Shown here one piece after another: positions 1 to 6,238 of a stretch of DNA of 12,618 nt. A model generated the notes under the pieces. It was not told the origin of the DNA and did not search any database. It worked only from the letters and a program-made list of their open reading frames with translations. The position numbers and the translations under genes were made by a program. Numbering within the stretch: position 1 is the stretch's first letter; the number at the start of each line of letters is the position of its first letter. Where the stretch lies: positions 1-12,618 of the forward strand of contig JAIOPW010000002.1 of assembly GCA_021413665.1 (NCBI GenBank), given 5' to 3'. This DNA comes from Rhodocyclales bacterium (lineage in GTDB: Bacteria > Pseudomonadota > Gammaproteobacteria > Burkholderiales > Rhodocyclaceae).

Positions 1-101
1 TGAAAATCACCAAGGACGACCTCGACCCCGCATTCGGTCCGCCGACAGGCTTGACCCGTTTCCTGAGCGACGCCGAAGGCGCGCAATTGCTCACGTTTTA
101 A
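1..101 (+). CDS. C-terminal fragment of an upstream protein, possibly DsrE-like
   Basis: An open frame enters from the left edge (first full codon at base 3) and ends at TAA 99-101, giving 32 residues that end in AEGAQLLTF. The ending, a KxDDL segment followed by a glycine-containing stretch and FLxxAE plus a hydrophobic tail, resembles the C-terminus of DsrE2-type sulfur-trafficking proteins, which are often encoded next to TusA. That resemblance is from memory over a short stretch, so the family assignment is an inference. The stop lies 41 bp before the tusA-like start on the same strand with no terminator between them, so co-transcription is likely. The fragment is too short to judge function on its own. 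Confidence 0.6.
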   Translation, partial: KITKDDLDPAFGPPTGLTRFLSDAEGAQLLTF

Positions 102-142
102 GCGGCAGGGTCGATCCAGAAAACCAGAAGGAGTGAATCAAA

Positions 143-373
143 ATGAGTGAAACCAAGGTAATCGATGCGCGCGACACGTTCTGTCCCGGGCCACTGATGG
201 AACTGATTTCCCACATCAAGCATGTTGGCGTGGGCGACGTGATCGAACTGCTGTCGACCGACCAGGGCTCGGCGGCCGATATCCCGGAGTGGGTGAAGAA
301 GGTCGGGCACGAGATCATCGGCAGCGAGCAGGTCGGCAATGTCTGGCATATCAAGGTCCGCAAGGCCAAATAG
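143..373 (+). CDS. tusA: TusA-family sulfur carrier protein
   Basis: A 76-residue protein of the SirA/TusA/YeeD fold. These small cytoplasmic proteins accept a persulfide sulfur on a single cysteine and pass it on, either for tRNA thiolation or, in sulfur oxidisers, between rhodanese, DsrE and the oxidation machinery. The diagnostic CPxP motif is present as CPGP at residues 14-17, with Cys14 the expected sulfur-binding residue. The spacing (DARDTFCPGPLMEL) and the later GDVIELLSTDQGSAADIPEW segment match the family's helix and strand pattern. The ATG at 143 is preceded by AAGGAG at 128-133 with a 9-nt gap. The gene sits directly upstream of an SQR-like flavoprotein, so a role in dissimilatory sulfur transfer is more likely than tRNA modification; this is inferred from context. 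The family is certain; the specific partner is not. Confidence 0.93.
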   Translation: MSETKVIDARDTFCPGPLMELISHIKHVGVGDVIELLSTDQGSAADIPEWVKKVGHEIIGSEQVGNVWHIKVRKAK

Positions 374-384
374 AGGAGAATGCA

Positions 385-1518
385 ATGAGAATCCTAGTCG
401 TGGGTGGCGGCACTGCCGGTACCATCGTCGCCAACAACCTCTCGCGCCGGCTGACAGGCGAAATACGCGCCGGCAAGGTAAGGATCACGATGCTGTCGGC
501 CTCCGACCGGCATATGTACCAGCCGGGGCTGCTCTATGTCGCTTTCGGGCAGATGACACCGGACCAGCTCTACCGCGATCAGGCCAGCCTGCTCGAACCG
601 ACCATCGACTTTCACGTCGACCCGGTCAAGCAGTTCATGCTTGACAAGAATCAGGTAAAGACCGAAAGCGGCAAGACTTTTGAGTACGACACGCTGGTGA
701 TCGCCACCGGCTCGCGCATGGTACCGGAGGAGACTCCCGGAATGAGCGAGGGCGCCGAGTTCTTCTACACCGAGGCGTCCGCCATCAAGATGTACAAGAA
801 GCTCCGGGAATTCAAGGGCGGAAAGGTCATGGTTGCGGTCGGCGTGCCGCACAAGTGCCCGATCGCACCGGTCGAGGTCATGTTCGCGCTGGACGACTTC
901 TTCAAGGCGCGCGGCATTCGTGACAAGGTCCAGCTCAAGTACCACTACCCGATCGGTCGCCTGCACACCATCGAGAACGTCGCCAAGTGGGCCAAGCCCG
1001 AGTTCGAGCGCATCGGCGTCGACACCGAGACCCTGTTCAACATCAAGGAAATCGATGCCAAGAACAAGGTCATGAAAAGCGAGGAAGGCACCGAAGTCGA
1101 CTACGACCTGCTCATCGTCGTTCCAGCTCACCGCGGCATGGAGGTGATCGAACGGGACAATCTTGGATCCGGTGGCTGGATCCCGACTGATCGCTACAGT
1201 CTCAAGATGAACGGCTACGACAACGTCTATGTGGTGGGCGACACCACCAACCTGCCCGTAAGCAAGACCGGCTCGGCCGCGCACTTCCAGGCGGAAGCCA
1301 TCTGCGAGAATATCGCCTCGATCATCAAGATCGGCGAGCCGGTGCGCGATTATGACGGCAAGGTGTACTGCTTCATCGAAGCCGGCCATGAGAAAGCGAC
1401 GTACGCGATGTTCAACTACCTGAATCCGCCAGACCTGAAGCCGCCTTCAAAACCCATGCACTGGTTCAAGCTCTCCTATAACCACATGTACTGGACCAGC
1501 GTCCGCGGACTACTCTGA
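385..1518 (+). CDS. FAD-dependent oxidoreductase of the sulfide:quinone oxidoreductase family
   Basis: A 377-residue two-dinucleotide-binding-domain flavoprotein. The N-terminal FAD motif is VVGGGTAG at residues 5-12, the ATG motif is VIATGSR at 105-111, and the second FAD contact is VYVVGDTTNLPVSKTG at 281-296. Cys158 (in PHKCPIAP) and Cys329 (in VYCFIEAGHEKA) fall where the redox-active cysteine pair of SQR is found (Cys160/Cys356 in the Acidithiobacillus enzyme). The third SQR cysteine (Cys128 there) has no counterpart near residue 128. A further Cys307 lies in AEAICENI. The protein is shorter than typical SQR (about 430 residues) but keeps a short amphipathic-looking C-terminus (HWFKLSYNHMYW) that could touch the membrane. 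SQRs oxidise sulfide to persulfide or polysulfide and reduce quinone; the true substrate here is not established. The start at 385 has AGAGGAG at 372-378; an ATG at 380 is out of frame, and the longer upstream frame overlaps tusA. It starts 11 bp after tusA, so the two are co-transcribed. Confidence 0.88.
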   Translation: MRILVVGGGTAGTIVANNLSRRLTGEIRAGKVRITMLSASDRHMYQPGLLYVAFGQMTPDQLYRDQASLLEPTIDFHVDPVKQFMLDKNQVKTESGKTFEYDTLVIATGSRMVPEETPGMSEGAEFFYTEASAIKMYKKLREFKGGKVMVAVGVPHKCPIAPVEVMFALDDFFKARGIRDKVQLKYHYPIGRLHTIENVAKWAKPEFERIGVDTETLFNIKEIDAKNKVMKSEEGTEVDYDLLIVVPAHRGMEVIERDNLGSGGWIPTDRYSLKMNGYDNVYVVGDTTNLPVSKTGSAAHFQAEAICENIASIIKIGEPVRDYDGKVYCFIEAGHEKATYAMFNYLNPPDLKPPSKPMHWFKLSYNHMYWTSVRGLL

Positions 1519-1530
1519 AGAGATGACATC

Positions 1531-1956
1531 ATGACCAACCAGACCCAAACACCCGCCGCCTCACCCTTCAGTGAAAACGACCTGCAGCGGCTCGTCGAGT
1601 TTGCGCAGCTTGTCACCTCGGCCCAGGACGCGATGTCGGACGACATGGTCAACCGGCTGGCGTCGACCGTGTCCGAGGGTATTTCAATGCTCGACCGGCT
1701 TACTCGCAATGACGGATTGACGCACCTGCTGCGGGAAATCGACCGGCCGGAGAATCAGCGCTTCATCATTTGCATGTCGAACGCCTTTACCGAGGCAAGC
1801 CGGGAACTTGCGACTGCTCCGCCCTTGGGCGGTGGCCTCGGCGGCTTGCTCAAACTGATCAGCGATCCCGGCGTTCAGGAGGGACTGCGCCTGCTTGCAT
1901 TCGTCGGCTCGCGCATGAGCAACAGCCTGCGTGAGGTGCATCGACGCGGTATCTAA
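1531..1956 (+). CDS. DUF1641 family protein
   Basis: A 141-residue, mostly helical, soluble-looking protein. The C-terminal half has the DUF1641 signature: a glycine-rich turn GGGLGGLLKLI at 100-110, followed by DPGVQEGLRLLAFVG at 112-126. DUF1641 proteins have no established biochemical function. In Bacillus they are encoded next to formate-dehydrogenase-like genes (YrhD/YrhE, YjgD/YjgC), and they also occur beside FAD-dependent oxidoreductases, as here, suggesting an accessory role for a redox enzyme. There is no signal peptide and no convincing membrane segment; the only cysteine is Cys81. The start ATG is 12 bp after the flavoprotein stop, with a weak AAGAG at 1518-1522 overlapping that stop. 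This is the last gene of the sulfur operon; a strong hairpin follows. Confidence 0.85.
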   Translation: MTNQTQTPAASPFSENDLQRLVEFAQLVTSAQDAMSDDMVNRLASTVSEGISMLDRLTRNDGLTHLLREIDRPENQRFIICMSNAFTEASRELATAPPLGGGLGGLLKLISDPGVQEGLRLLAFVGSRMSNSLREVHRRGI

Positions 1957-1970
1957 ATCGCCGGAGCAGC

Positions 1971-1999
1971 GGTGCTGAGTGGGGGGTGGGGTCAGCACC
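1971..1999. terminator. Hairpin between convergent genes, likely bidirectional terminator
   Basis: A perfect 8-bp inverted repeat, GGTGCTGA at 1971-1978 and TCAGCACC at 1992-1999, encloses a 13-nt loop of almost pure G (one T between runs of six and four G). It lies between the DUF1641 stop (1956) and the stop of the minus-strand membrane protein (2018-2020), the expected place for a shared terminator. No U-tract follows on either strand, so if it terminates it does so by stem strength or with Rho. Confidence 0.6.
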
Positions 2000-2017
2000 G
2001 AAGGCGGCGACCCCGGT

Positions 2018-3082
2018 TCAGGAAACGATCGCCAGCATCAGGCCCAGCAGCAGCAGAATCAGGCCGCGTAGCCCACCCCAGCGACAGAGCCGGGTACGCA
2101 ACGACGAGTGCCACTCATCTTGCACGCCCGGCCGCAGCCAGATCGGCATCAGGTGGGAGGCGGCGCCGCTTACCAGCGGCAGCAGGAAGGCGATCACGTA
2201 ACCGGCGACCGCTGGACGCGCCTGCAGCCAGTTGGTGCCGTGGGGCGGGCCCAGTGCCAGCAGGCCGAGCAATCCCAGTGCGGCCGCGGCCAGTGAAGGC
2301 GCCGCGCCGTGCAACTGCACCAAGCCCGTGCCGAAGTGCCGGCGCCAGCCACGAAGCATATTCAGTACGACCCAAGCGCAGAGTGCCGTGCCAAACATGG
2401 CGAGCGTTGCGCCACCCCGGGGCGCGGCGGCTGCGCCGAGCGAGATCAGCAGCACGCCCCCCACCGCCCATTTCAGGTCGCGCCTCAGGCGCAAGGCCGC
2501 ACCTGGATCGGGCCGGCCCATGCAGGTTGGCAACAGCACCTGCAAGGTGCCCAGCGCCGTGAGCCCGACGAAGCCGAGCAGATTGGCATGCAGGTGAAAC
2601 AACCGCAGGGCGTTGCGCTGTCCGGGGTAGACCTGCATCAGGACGACGGCGACCAATGCCAGCAGCAGGAAGCCGAGCGCCGCGAGGTACCAGTCGAGTC
2701 CCCTGTGCCGCGGACCGAACATGCGTCGCGCGCGACGCAGCATCCAGCCGCCAAGGCCCGCTGCCGCGACACCGCCCATGGCTGCGGCGAGGCTGAGCCT
2801 GTCGGGCGAAAAATCACCGGCGAAGGAGAACACGGCGAGCATGCCGCCCACCCACGCCAGCAGGGGCGGCCACCAGATGCCGAAGCCGGCCGCAGCGCTG
2901 CGCGTCAGGACCGGGATGAAATAGCTGATCACTGCCAGGATCAACGGCAATATCCCCAGCGCGAAGGCGAGGTGGGCCGCGAGTTGCGGCACTCCATGCC
3001 CGGCGACAAGCAGCAGTCCGGCGGCGGCCAGCGAAACGAGGGCGGCCAGGGCCAATACGGGCAGCAGGGCGAGGGGCGACAT
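2018..3082 (-). CDS. Polytopic membrane protein of unknown function with conserved-looking histidines
   Basis: A 354-residue, very hydrophobic protein with roughly ten predicted membrane segments. Histidines recur within or at the edges of helices: His37 (AAHLAFALG), the pair in FHLHANLLGF at 163 and 165, His258, His281, and His310 in SGAASHLMPIW. The pattern YFIPVLTRS, then HLHxNLLGFVGLTALGTLQVLLPT, recalls membrane proteins distantly like heme-copper oxidase subunit I or the NnrS group, where histidines bind heme or copper. That is a resemblance only and no function is claimed. I chose the ATG at 3082 because it gives a clean N-terminal membrane helix and avoids overlap with the divergent transporter; an in-frame start at 3139 exists but would overlap it. 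No Shine-Dalgarno sequence precedes 3082; a TACAAT hexamer ends 6 nt before the ATG, suggesting a leaderless message. Confidence 0.8.
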   Translation of the reverse strand: MSPLALLPVLALAALVSLAAAGLLLVAGHGVPQLAAHLAFALGILPLILAVISYFIPVLTRSAAAGFGIWWPPLLAWVGGMLAVFSFAGDFSPDRLSLAAAMGGVAAAGLGGWMLRRARRMFGPRHRGLDWYLAALGFLLLALVAVVLMQVYPGQRNALRLFHLHANLLGFVGLTALGTLQVLLPTCMGRPDPGAALRLRRDLKWAVGGVLLISLGAAAAPRGGATLAMFGTALCAWVVLNMLRGWRRHFGTGLVQLHGAAPSLAAAALGLLGLLALGPPHGTNWLQARPAVAGYVIAFLLPLVSGAASHLMPIWLRPGVQDEWHSSLRTRLCRWGGLRGLILLLLGLMLAIVS

Positions 3083-3088
3083 GGGGAG

Positions 3089-3094
3089 ATTGTA
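3089..3094 (-). promoter_or_regulatory. -10 hexamer for a leaderless transcript of the membrane protein gene
   Basis: Reading the minus strand, TACAAT (five of six to TATAAT) is followed by CTCCCC and then the ATG. A start point 7 nt after the hexamer would fall on the A of the ATG. The best -35 at 17-bp spacing is weak (GTGTCG on the minus strand at 3117-3112). There is no ribosome binding site. Confidence 0.45.
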
Positions 3095-3118
3095 AAGCCC
3101 GCATCGCCATGCGACACT
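3090..3118 (+). promoter_or_regulatory. Possible promoter of the EamA transporter gene
   Basis: TTGTAA at 3090-3095 (four of six to TTGACA) and GACACT at 3113-3118 (three of six to TATAAT) are separated by 17 bp. The ATG follows 8 nt later, so the transcript could be leaderless or nearly so. The -35 overlaps the -10 of the divergent gene, so the two promoters would exclude each other. The hexamers are weak, and this is inference. Confidence 0.3.
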
Positions 3119-3126
3119 CGCGCCCC

Positions 3127-4017
3127 ATGTCTTCATCAACCATCCCGCGCGCCGGGCTAGTCCTGCTCGGCCTGCTTTCGCTTGGCTGGGGCTTCAACTG
3201 GCCGATCATGAAGGTGGTCATCACCGAGATTCCGCGCTGGATATTCCGCGGCGACAGCATCCTGCTGGCGTCCCTCGGACTCTTCTGCATCGCCTGGCTT
3301 TCCGGCCAGTCCCTGAAAGTGCCCGCCGGCCGCTGGCGGCAATTGCTCGGAATGGCATCCTGCAACATCGTCGGCTGGAATATGTTCGCGATTTACGGCG
3401 TCAGCCTGCTGCCATCCGGCCGCGCCGCGATTCTCGGCTACACCATGCCGATCTGGAGCGCGCTGTTGTCGGCGTGGTTCCTGGATGAACGGCTCACACG
3501 CCGCCGGGTGGCCGGACTGGTCCTTGGCATGGGTGGCATGGCTTTGTTGATTGGTGCCGAGTTCGGGAAGCTCGGCAGTGCGCCGGTCGGGGTCATCCTG
3601 ATGCTCGTTGCCGCGATCTTCTGGGCCGGCGGCCTGATCATCTACAAGTGCGATCCGCTGCCGATGCCGATCACCTCGCTCACAGCCTGGCAGGCCCTGC
3701 TGGGCGGAATCCCGATTGCCCTTTCCGGTCATGCGCTGGAACACGTCGAATGGAGTCAGGTCAGCTTCTGGCCCATGTTCGGCTTCTGGTACAACGTGTT
3801 CATCGGCTTGCTGTTCTGCTATTGGGCGTGGAACAAACTGGTGCAAATGGTGCCGGCCGCCGTGTCATCGCTCGGTTCCCTGATTGTCCCGGTGGTCGGC
3901 GTTTTCAGCGGCATGCTGTTCCTCAACGAAACGCCGAGCTGGCAGGATTTCGCCGCGCTGGCTCTGGTGTTGACGGCGATAGCGACCGTGCTTCTGCCGC
4001 CGCGACCGTCGGCTTGA
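3127..4017 (+). CDS. EamA/DMT-superfamily inner-membrane transporter
   Basis: A 296-residue protein with ten predicted membrane helices arranged as two EamA repeats. The first repeat opens with the family-typical SLGWGFNWPIMK at 18-29. ALLSAWFLDERLTRRR near 115-130 is the usual end-of-repeat segment with its acidic-basic helix cap, and the second repeat ends with SGMLFLNETPSWQDF. DMT exporters move amino acids, metabolites or drugs out of the cell; the substrate cannot be read from sequence. An in-frame ATG lies 18 bp upstream at 3109, adding only MRHSRP. I prefer 3127 because it is preceded by the same C-rich run (CGCGCCCC) found before other apparently leaderless starts here. Neither start has a Shine-Dalgarno sequence. 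It lies 44 bp upstream of ccmA on the same strand with no terminator between them, so read-through is possible, but the function looks unrelated to cytochrome maturation. Confidence 0.88.
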   Translation: MSSSTIPRAGLVLLGLLSLGWGFNWPIMKVVITEIPRWIFRGDSILLASLGLFCIAWLSGQSLKVPAGRWRQLLGMASCNIVGWNMFAIYGVSLLPSGRAAILGYTMPIWSALLSAWFLDERLTRRRVAGLVLGMGGMALLIGAEFGKLGSAPVGVILMLVAAIFWAGGLIIYKCDPLPMPITSLTAWQALLGGIPIALSGHALEHVEWSQVSFWPMFGFWYNVFIGLLFCYWAWNKLVQMVPAAVSSLGSLIVPVVGVFSGMLFLNETPSWQDFAALALVLTAIATVLLPPRPSA

Positions 4018-4049
4018 CCCGACACAAGCCGTATTGGGCTGGATTCGGG

Positions 4050-4061
4050 CACAATCGCCCC
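4050..4061 (+). promoter_or_regulatory. -10 hexamer and C-rich spacer at a leaderless ccmA start
   Basis: CACAAT at 4050-4055 (four of six to TATAAT) is followed by CGCCCC and the ccmA ATG at 4062, with no Shine-Dalgarno sequence. The arrangement is nearly identical to that before the membrane protein at 3082. A start point 7 nt after the hexamer is the A of the ATG. No good -35 lies at 16-18 bp; a TTGACC at 4014-4019, overlapping the eamA stop, is too far upstream to pair with it. Confidence 0.4.
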
Positions 4062-4661
4062 ATGCTCAAGGTTTCTGGTCTCGCCTGTTCGCGCGGTGAA
4101 CGCCGCCTGTTTGCCGACGTCGGGTTTTCGCTTGCCGCCGGCGAGTGGCTGCACGTCCAGGGCGAGAACGGCGCCGGCAAGACCAGCTTGATGCGCTTGC
4201 TGGTTGGCCTCTCGCCGGCCGATGCCGGTGATATCCGCTGGCGCGACGAACCGACGCCTTCCGTTGAATTTCGCCGTGACCTGATTTACCTCGGGCACCA
4301 CGCGGCGGTCAAGGAAGATCTGACCCCGCTGGAAAATCTGCGTCTGGCTGCGGCATTGGATGGCATCGCGCTCGATGAACGCGCATCCCTGGCGGCCCTG
4401 GTCCGGCTGGGTCTGCGTGGCCGTGAGGATTTGCCGGTGCGAGTGCTTTCCGCGGGGCAGAAGCGGCGCGTCCTGTTGGCCCGACTGCTGACCCGGCCCG
4501 CCGTCTTGTGGGTGCTTGACGAAGCCTTCAATGCTCTTGACATTGCCGCGGTGAAACTGCTCGGTGAATTGATCGCCGAGCATCTTTCGGCCGGCGGTAT
4601 GGCGGTATTGACCAGCCATCAACCGTTGCCTGTGCCTGGCGGCAAGACCCTCGTGTTATGA
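4062..4661 (+). CDS. ccmA: Cytochrome c maturation ABC transporter ATPase CcmA
   Basis: A 199-residue ABC ATPase of the usual CcmA length. It has Walker A GENGAGKTS at 34-42, signature LSAGQKRR at 129-136, Walker B ending VLDEAFNALD at 151-160, and the switch histidine in LTSHQ at 183-187. The position after the Walker B glutamate is Ala where LDEP is common; this is a mild variation. CcmA works with CcmB and CcmC (and CcmD): ATP hydrolysis in the cytoplasm drives release of heme-loaded CcmE from CcmC. The frame is open far upstream, but the start at 4062 gives the family N-terminus MLKVSGLACSRGER. It is the first gene of the ccm operon and overlaps ccmB by 4 bp (ATGA). Confidence 0.96.
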   Translation: MLKVSGLACSRGERRLFADVGFSLAAGEWLHVQGENGAGKTSLMRLLVGLSPADAGDIRWRDEPTPSVEFRRDLIYLGHHAAVKEDLTPLENLRLAAALDGIALDERASLAALVRLGLRGREDLPVRVLSAGQKRRVLLARLLTRPAVLWVLDEAFNALDIAAVKLLGELIAEHLSAGGMAVLTSHQPLPVPGGKTLVL

Positions 4662-5323
4662 ATGCGCTGCTCGCCACGGTACGCCGCGATCTGCTGCTTG
4701 CACTGCGCCGCAAGAGCGAGGTGCTGACGGCCGTATTCTTTTTCGTGATCGTCACCAGTCTGTTTCCGCTGGGGATAGGGCCGGAACCGGTGCTGCTGAA
4801 GAAGATCGCTCCCGGTATCCTCTGGGTCGCGGCGCTGCTGGCGACCTTGCTCGGCCTGCCGCGTCTGTTTGCCGCCGACCACGTCGATGGAACGCTGGAA
4901 CAGATGGCCTTGTCGTCGTCACCCTTGGGGCTGCTGGTTGCCGGTAAAATACTCGCCCACTGGTTGCTGTGCGGCCTGCCGCTGGTGCTGCTGGCACCGG
5001 TGCTCGGCCTGCAGTTTGATCTAGACGCGTCGGCGCTGGGTATCCTGACGCTGGCGCTGTTGCTGGGTACTCCGCTGCTCTCACTGATCGGCGCGATCGG
5101 GGCGGCGCTGACCTTGGGCGTTCGTGGGGGCGGGGTGCTGCTGGCGCTGCTGGTATTGCCGCTTTACATTCCGGCACTGATCTTTGGTGCGGGAGCGGTG
5201 GAAGCCCACATCGCCGGTCTCGGCGCCGGCGGGCATTTGTCATTGCTGGCAGCGATGCTGGCCTTGGCGGTATTTTTCGCGCCGTGGGCGACCACGGCCG
5301 CTTTGAGGATCGCATTGGAGTGA
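4658..5323 (+). CDS. ccmB: Cytochrome c maturation ABC permease CcmB
   Basis: A 221-residue integral membrane protein with about six helices, essentially the length of the E. coli protein. The N-terminus (TVRRDLLLALRRKSEVL, then a hydrophobic stretch and FPLGIGPEP) and the LLGLPRLFAADHVDGTLEQM segment are characteristic of CcmB. It forms the membrane part of the CcmA2B1C1D1 complex that frees holo-CcmE. The start ATG overlaps the ccmA stop as ATGA, indicating translational coupling. The stop at 5321-5323 overlaps the GTG start of ccmC. Confidence 0.95.
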   Translation: MNALLATVRRDLLLALRRKSEVLTAVFFFVIVTSLFPLGIGPEPVLLKKIAPGILWVAALLATLLGLPRLFAADHVDGTLEQMALSSSPLGLLVAGKILAHWLLCGLPLVLLAPVLGLQFDLDASALGILTLALLLGTPLLSLIGAIGAALTLGVRGGGVLLALLVLPLYIPALIFGAGAVEAHIAGLGAGGHLSLLAAMLALAVFFAPWATTAALRIALE

Positions 5324-6060
5324 GGCAGTCGATTATTCAGTGGTTCAGGTTCGCCAGTCCGCAGAGCTTCTATCCGCTCGCCGGGCGGATGATTCCGTGG
5401 TTCTGGGCGGCGGCAGCCGTGTTCGGCATCGCCGGCCTGTGGCTGTCCTTCTTCGTCGCCCCGACCGATGCGCAGCAGGGCGAGGGCTACCGCATCATCT
5501 TCGTGCACGTGCCGGCTTCGTGGATGTCCATGTTCATCTATCTGGTCATGGCCTTCTGGGCCGGTCTTGGCCTCGCGCTCAACACGCGGGTGTCGGGCAT
5601 GATGGCGCAGGCGCTGGCGCCCACCGGGGCGCTGATGGCCGCTTTGTCGCTATGGACCGGCGCCCTGTGGGGCAAGCCGATGTGGGGCGCATGGTGGGTG
5701 TGGGATGCGCGCCTGACCTCGGAACTGATCTTGTTCTTCCTTTACCTCGGCTTCATGGCGTTGCAGGCGGCCATCGACGATCCGCGCCGTGCCGACAAGG
5801 CGGGCGCGATCCTGGCACTGGTTGGCGTGATAAATATTCCCATCATCTATTTCTCGGTGAAGTGGTGGAATACCTTGCACCAGGGCTCGACCATCAACAT
5901 GAACAAGGCCCCGTCAATGGCCCAGACCATGCTCTGGGGCATGCTGCTGATGGCGCTGTGCTTCTGGATGTACTCGATCGCGGTGGCCCTGATGCGGGTG
6001 CGCGCAATCATCCTGGAACGCGAACGACACACGGAATGGGTCAAGCATGCAGTGGAATAG
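5320..6060 (+). CDS. ccmC: Heme handling protein CcmC
   Basis: A 246-residue six-helix membrane protein of the heme handling protein family; E. coli CcmC is about 245 residues. The tryptophan-rich WWD motif that holds heme at the periplasmic face is WGAWWVWDARLT at 122-133. The two axial histidines flanking it are His63 (FVHVPASW) and His187 (LHQGST). CcmC loads heme onto CcmE. I chose the GTG at 5320, which overlaps the ccmB stop (GTGA), because GAGGA at 5305-5309 sits 10 nt upstream and the length then fits the family. A longer GTG start at 5284 would add 12 residues inside ccmB. The 3' end overlaps ccmD by 14 bp. Confidence 0.94.
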   Translation: MRQSIIQWFRFASPQSFYPLAGRMIPWFWAAAAVFGIAGLWLSFFVAPTDAQQGEGYRIIFVHVPASWMSMFIYLVMAFWAGLGLALNTRVSGMMAQALAPTGALMAALSLWTGALWGKPMWGAWWVWDARLTSELILFFLYLGFMALQAAIDDPRRADKAGAILALVGVINIPIIYFSVKWWNTLHQGSTINMNKAPSMAQTMLWGMLLMALCFWMYSIAVALMRVRAIILERERHTEWVKHAVE

Positions 6061-6238
6061 CGTTGGCGAATTTTTCGTCATGGGCGGCTACGCCTTTTAT
6101 GTCTGGGGCAGTTTCGGCGCCTGTTTGTTGCTGATGGTTGCGGAACCATTGCTGGTCCGGCACCGTCTTAGCGAGGTTCGCAAGAGCCTGTTCCGCGAAC
6201 GGATTGCCGACGAACTCGATCTCCAGCAGAAATCCTGA
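6047..6238 (+). CDS. ccmD: Small heme exporter accessory protein CcmD
   Basis: A 63-residue single-span membrane protein. The family signature EFFVMGGYAFYVWGSFG at residues 8-24 begins the transmembrane helix, followed by a basic cytoplasmic tail (VRHRLSEVRKSLFRER). CcmD bridges CcmABC and CcmE and is needed for release of heme-loaded CcmE. It starts inside the end of ccmC (14-bp overlap) and its stop overlaps the ccmE start (TGATG), so translation is coupled on both sides. Confidence 0.93.
   Translation: MQWNSVGEFFVMGGYAFYVWGSFGACLLLMVAEPLLVRHRLSEVRKSLFRERIADELDLQQKS

Noticed and set aside
394..1389. Long minus-strand open frame (331 codons) opposite the SQR-like gene
   Set aside because: It is exactly antisense to a well-recognised flavoprotein; its His/Asp-rich, Val/Leu-rich composition is typical of the shadow frame of GC-rich genes, and no domain is seen.
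1979..1991. Possible G-quadruplex
   Set aside because: Only runs of six and four G are present in the loop, giving at most three usable tracts; a standard four-tract motif is not met.
3109..3126. Alternative upstream ATG for the EamA transporter
   Set aside because: It adds only MRHSRP, has no ribosome binding site, and lies on top of the candidate -10. It cannot be fully excluded.
2309..3160. Plus-strand open frame of 283 codons opposite the membrane protein
   Set aside because: Gln/Arg/Glu-rich low-information translation, the mirror of a hydrophobic gene. The minus-strand frame has a clear membrane-protein pattern.
5284..5319. Upstream GTG start for ccmC
   Set aside because: It lies within ccmB and gives a charged 12-residue extension atypical of CcmC; the GTG at 5320 has GAGGA at a good distance and the GTGA overlap.
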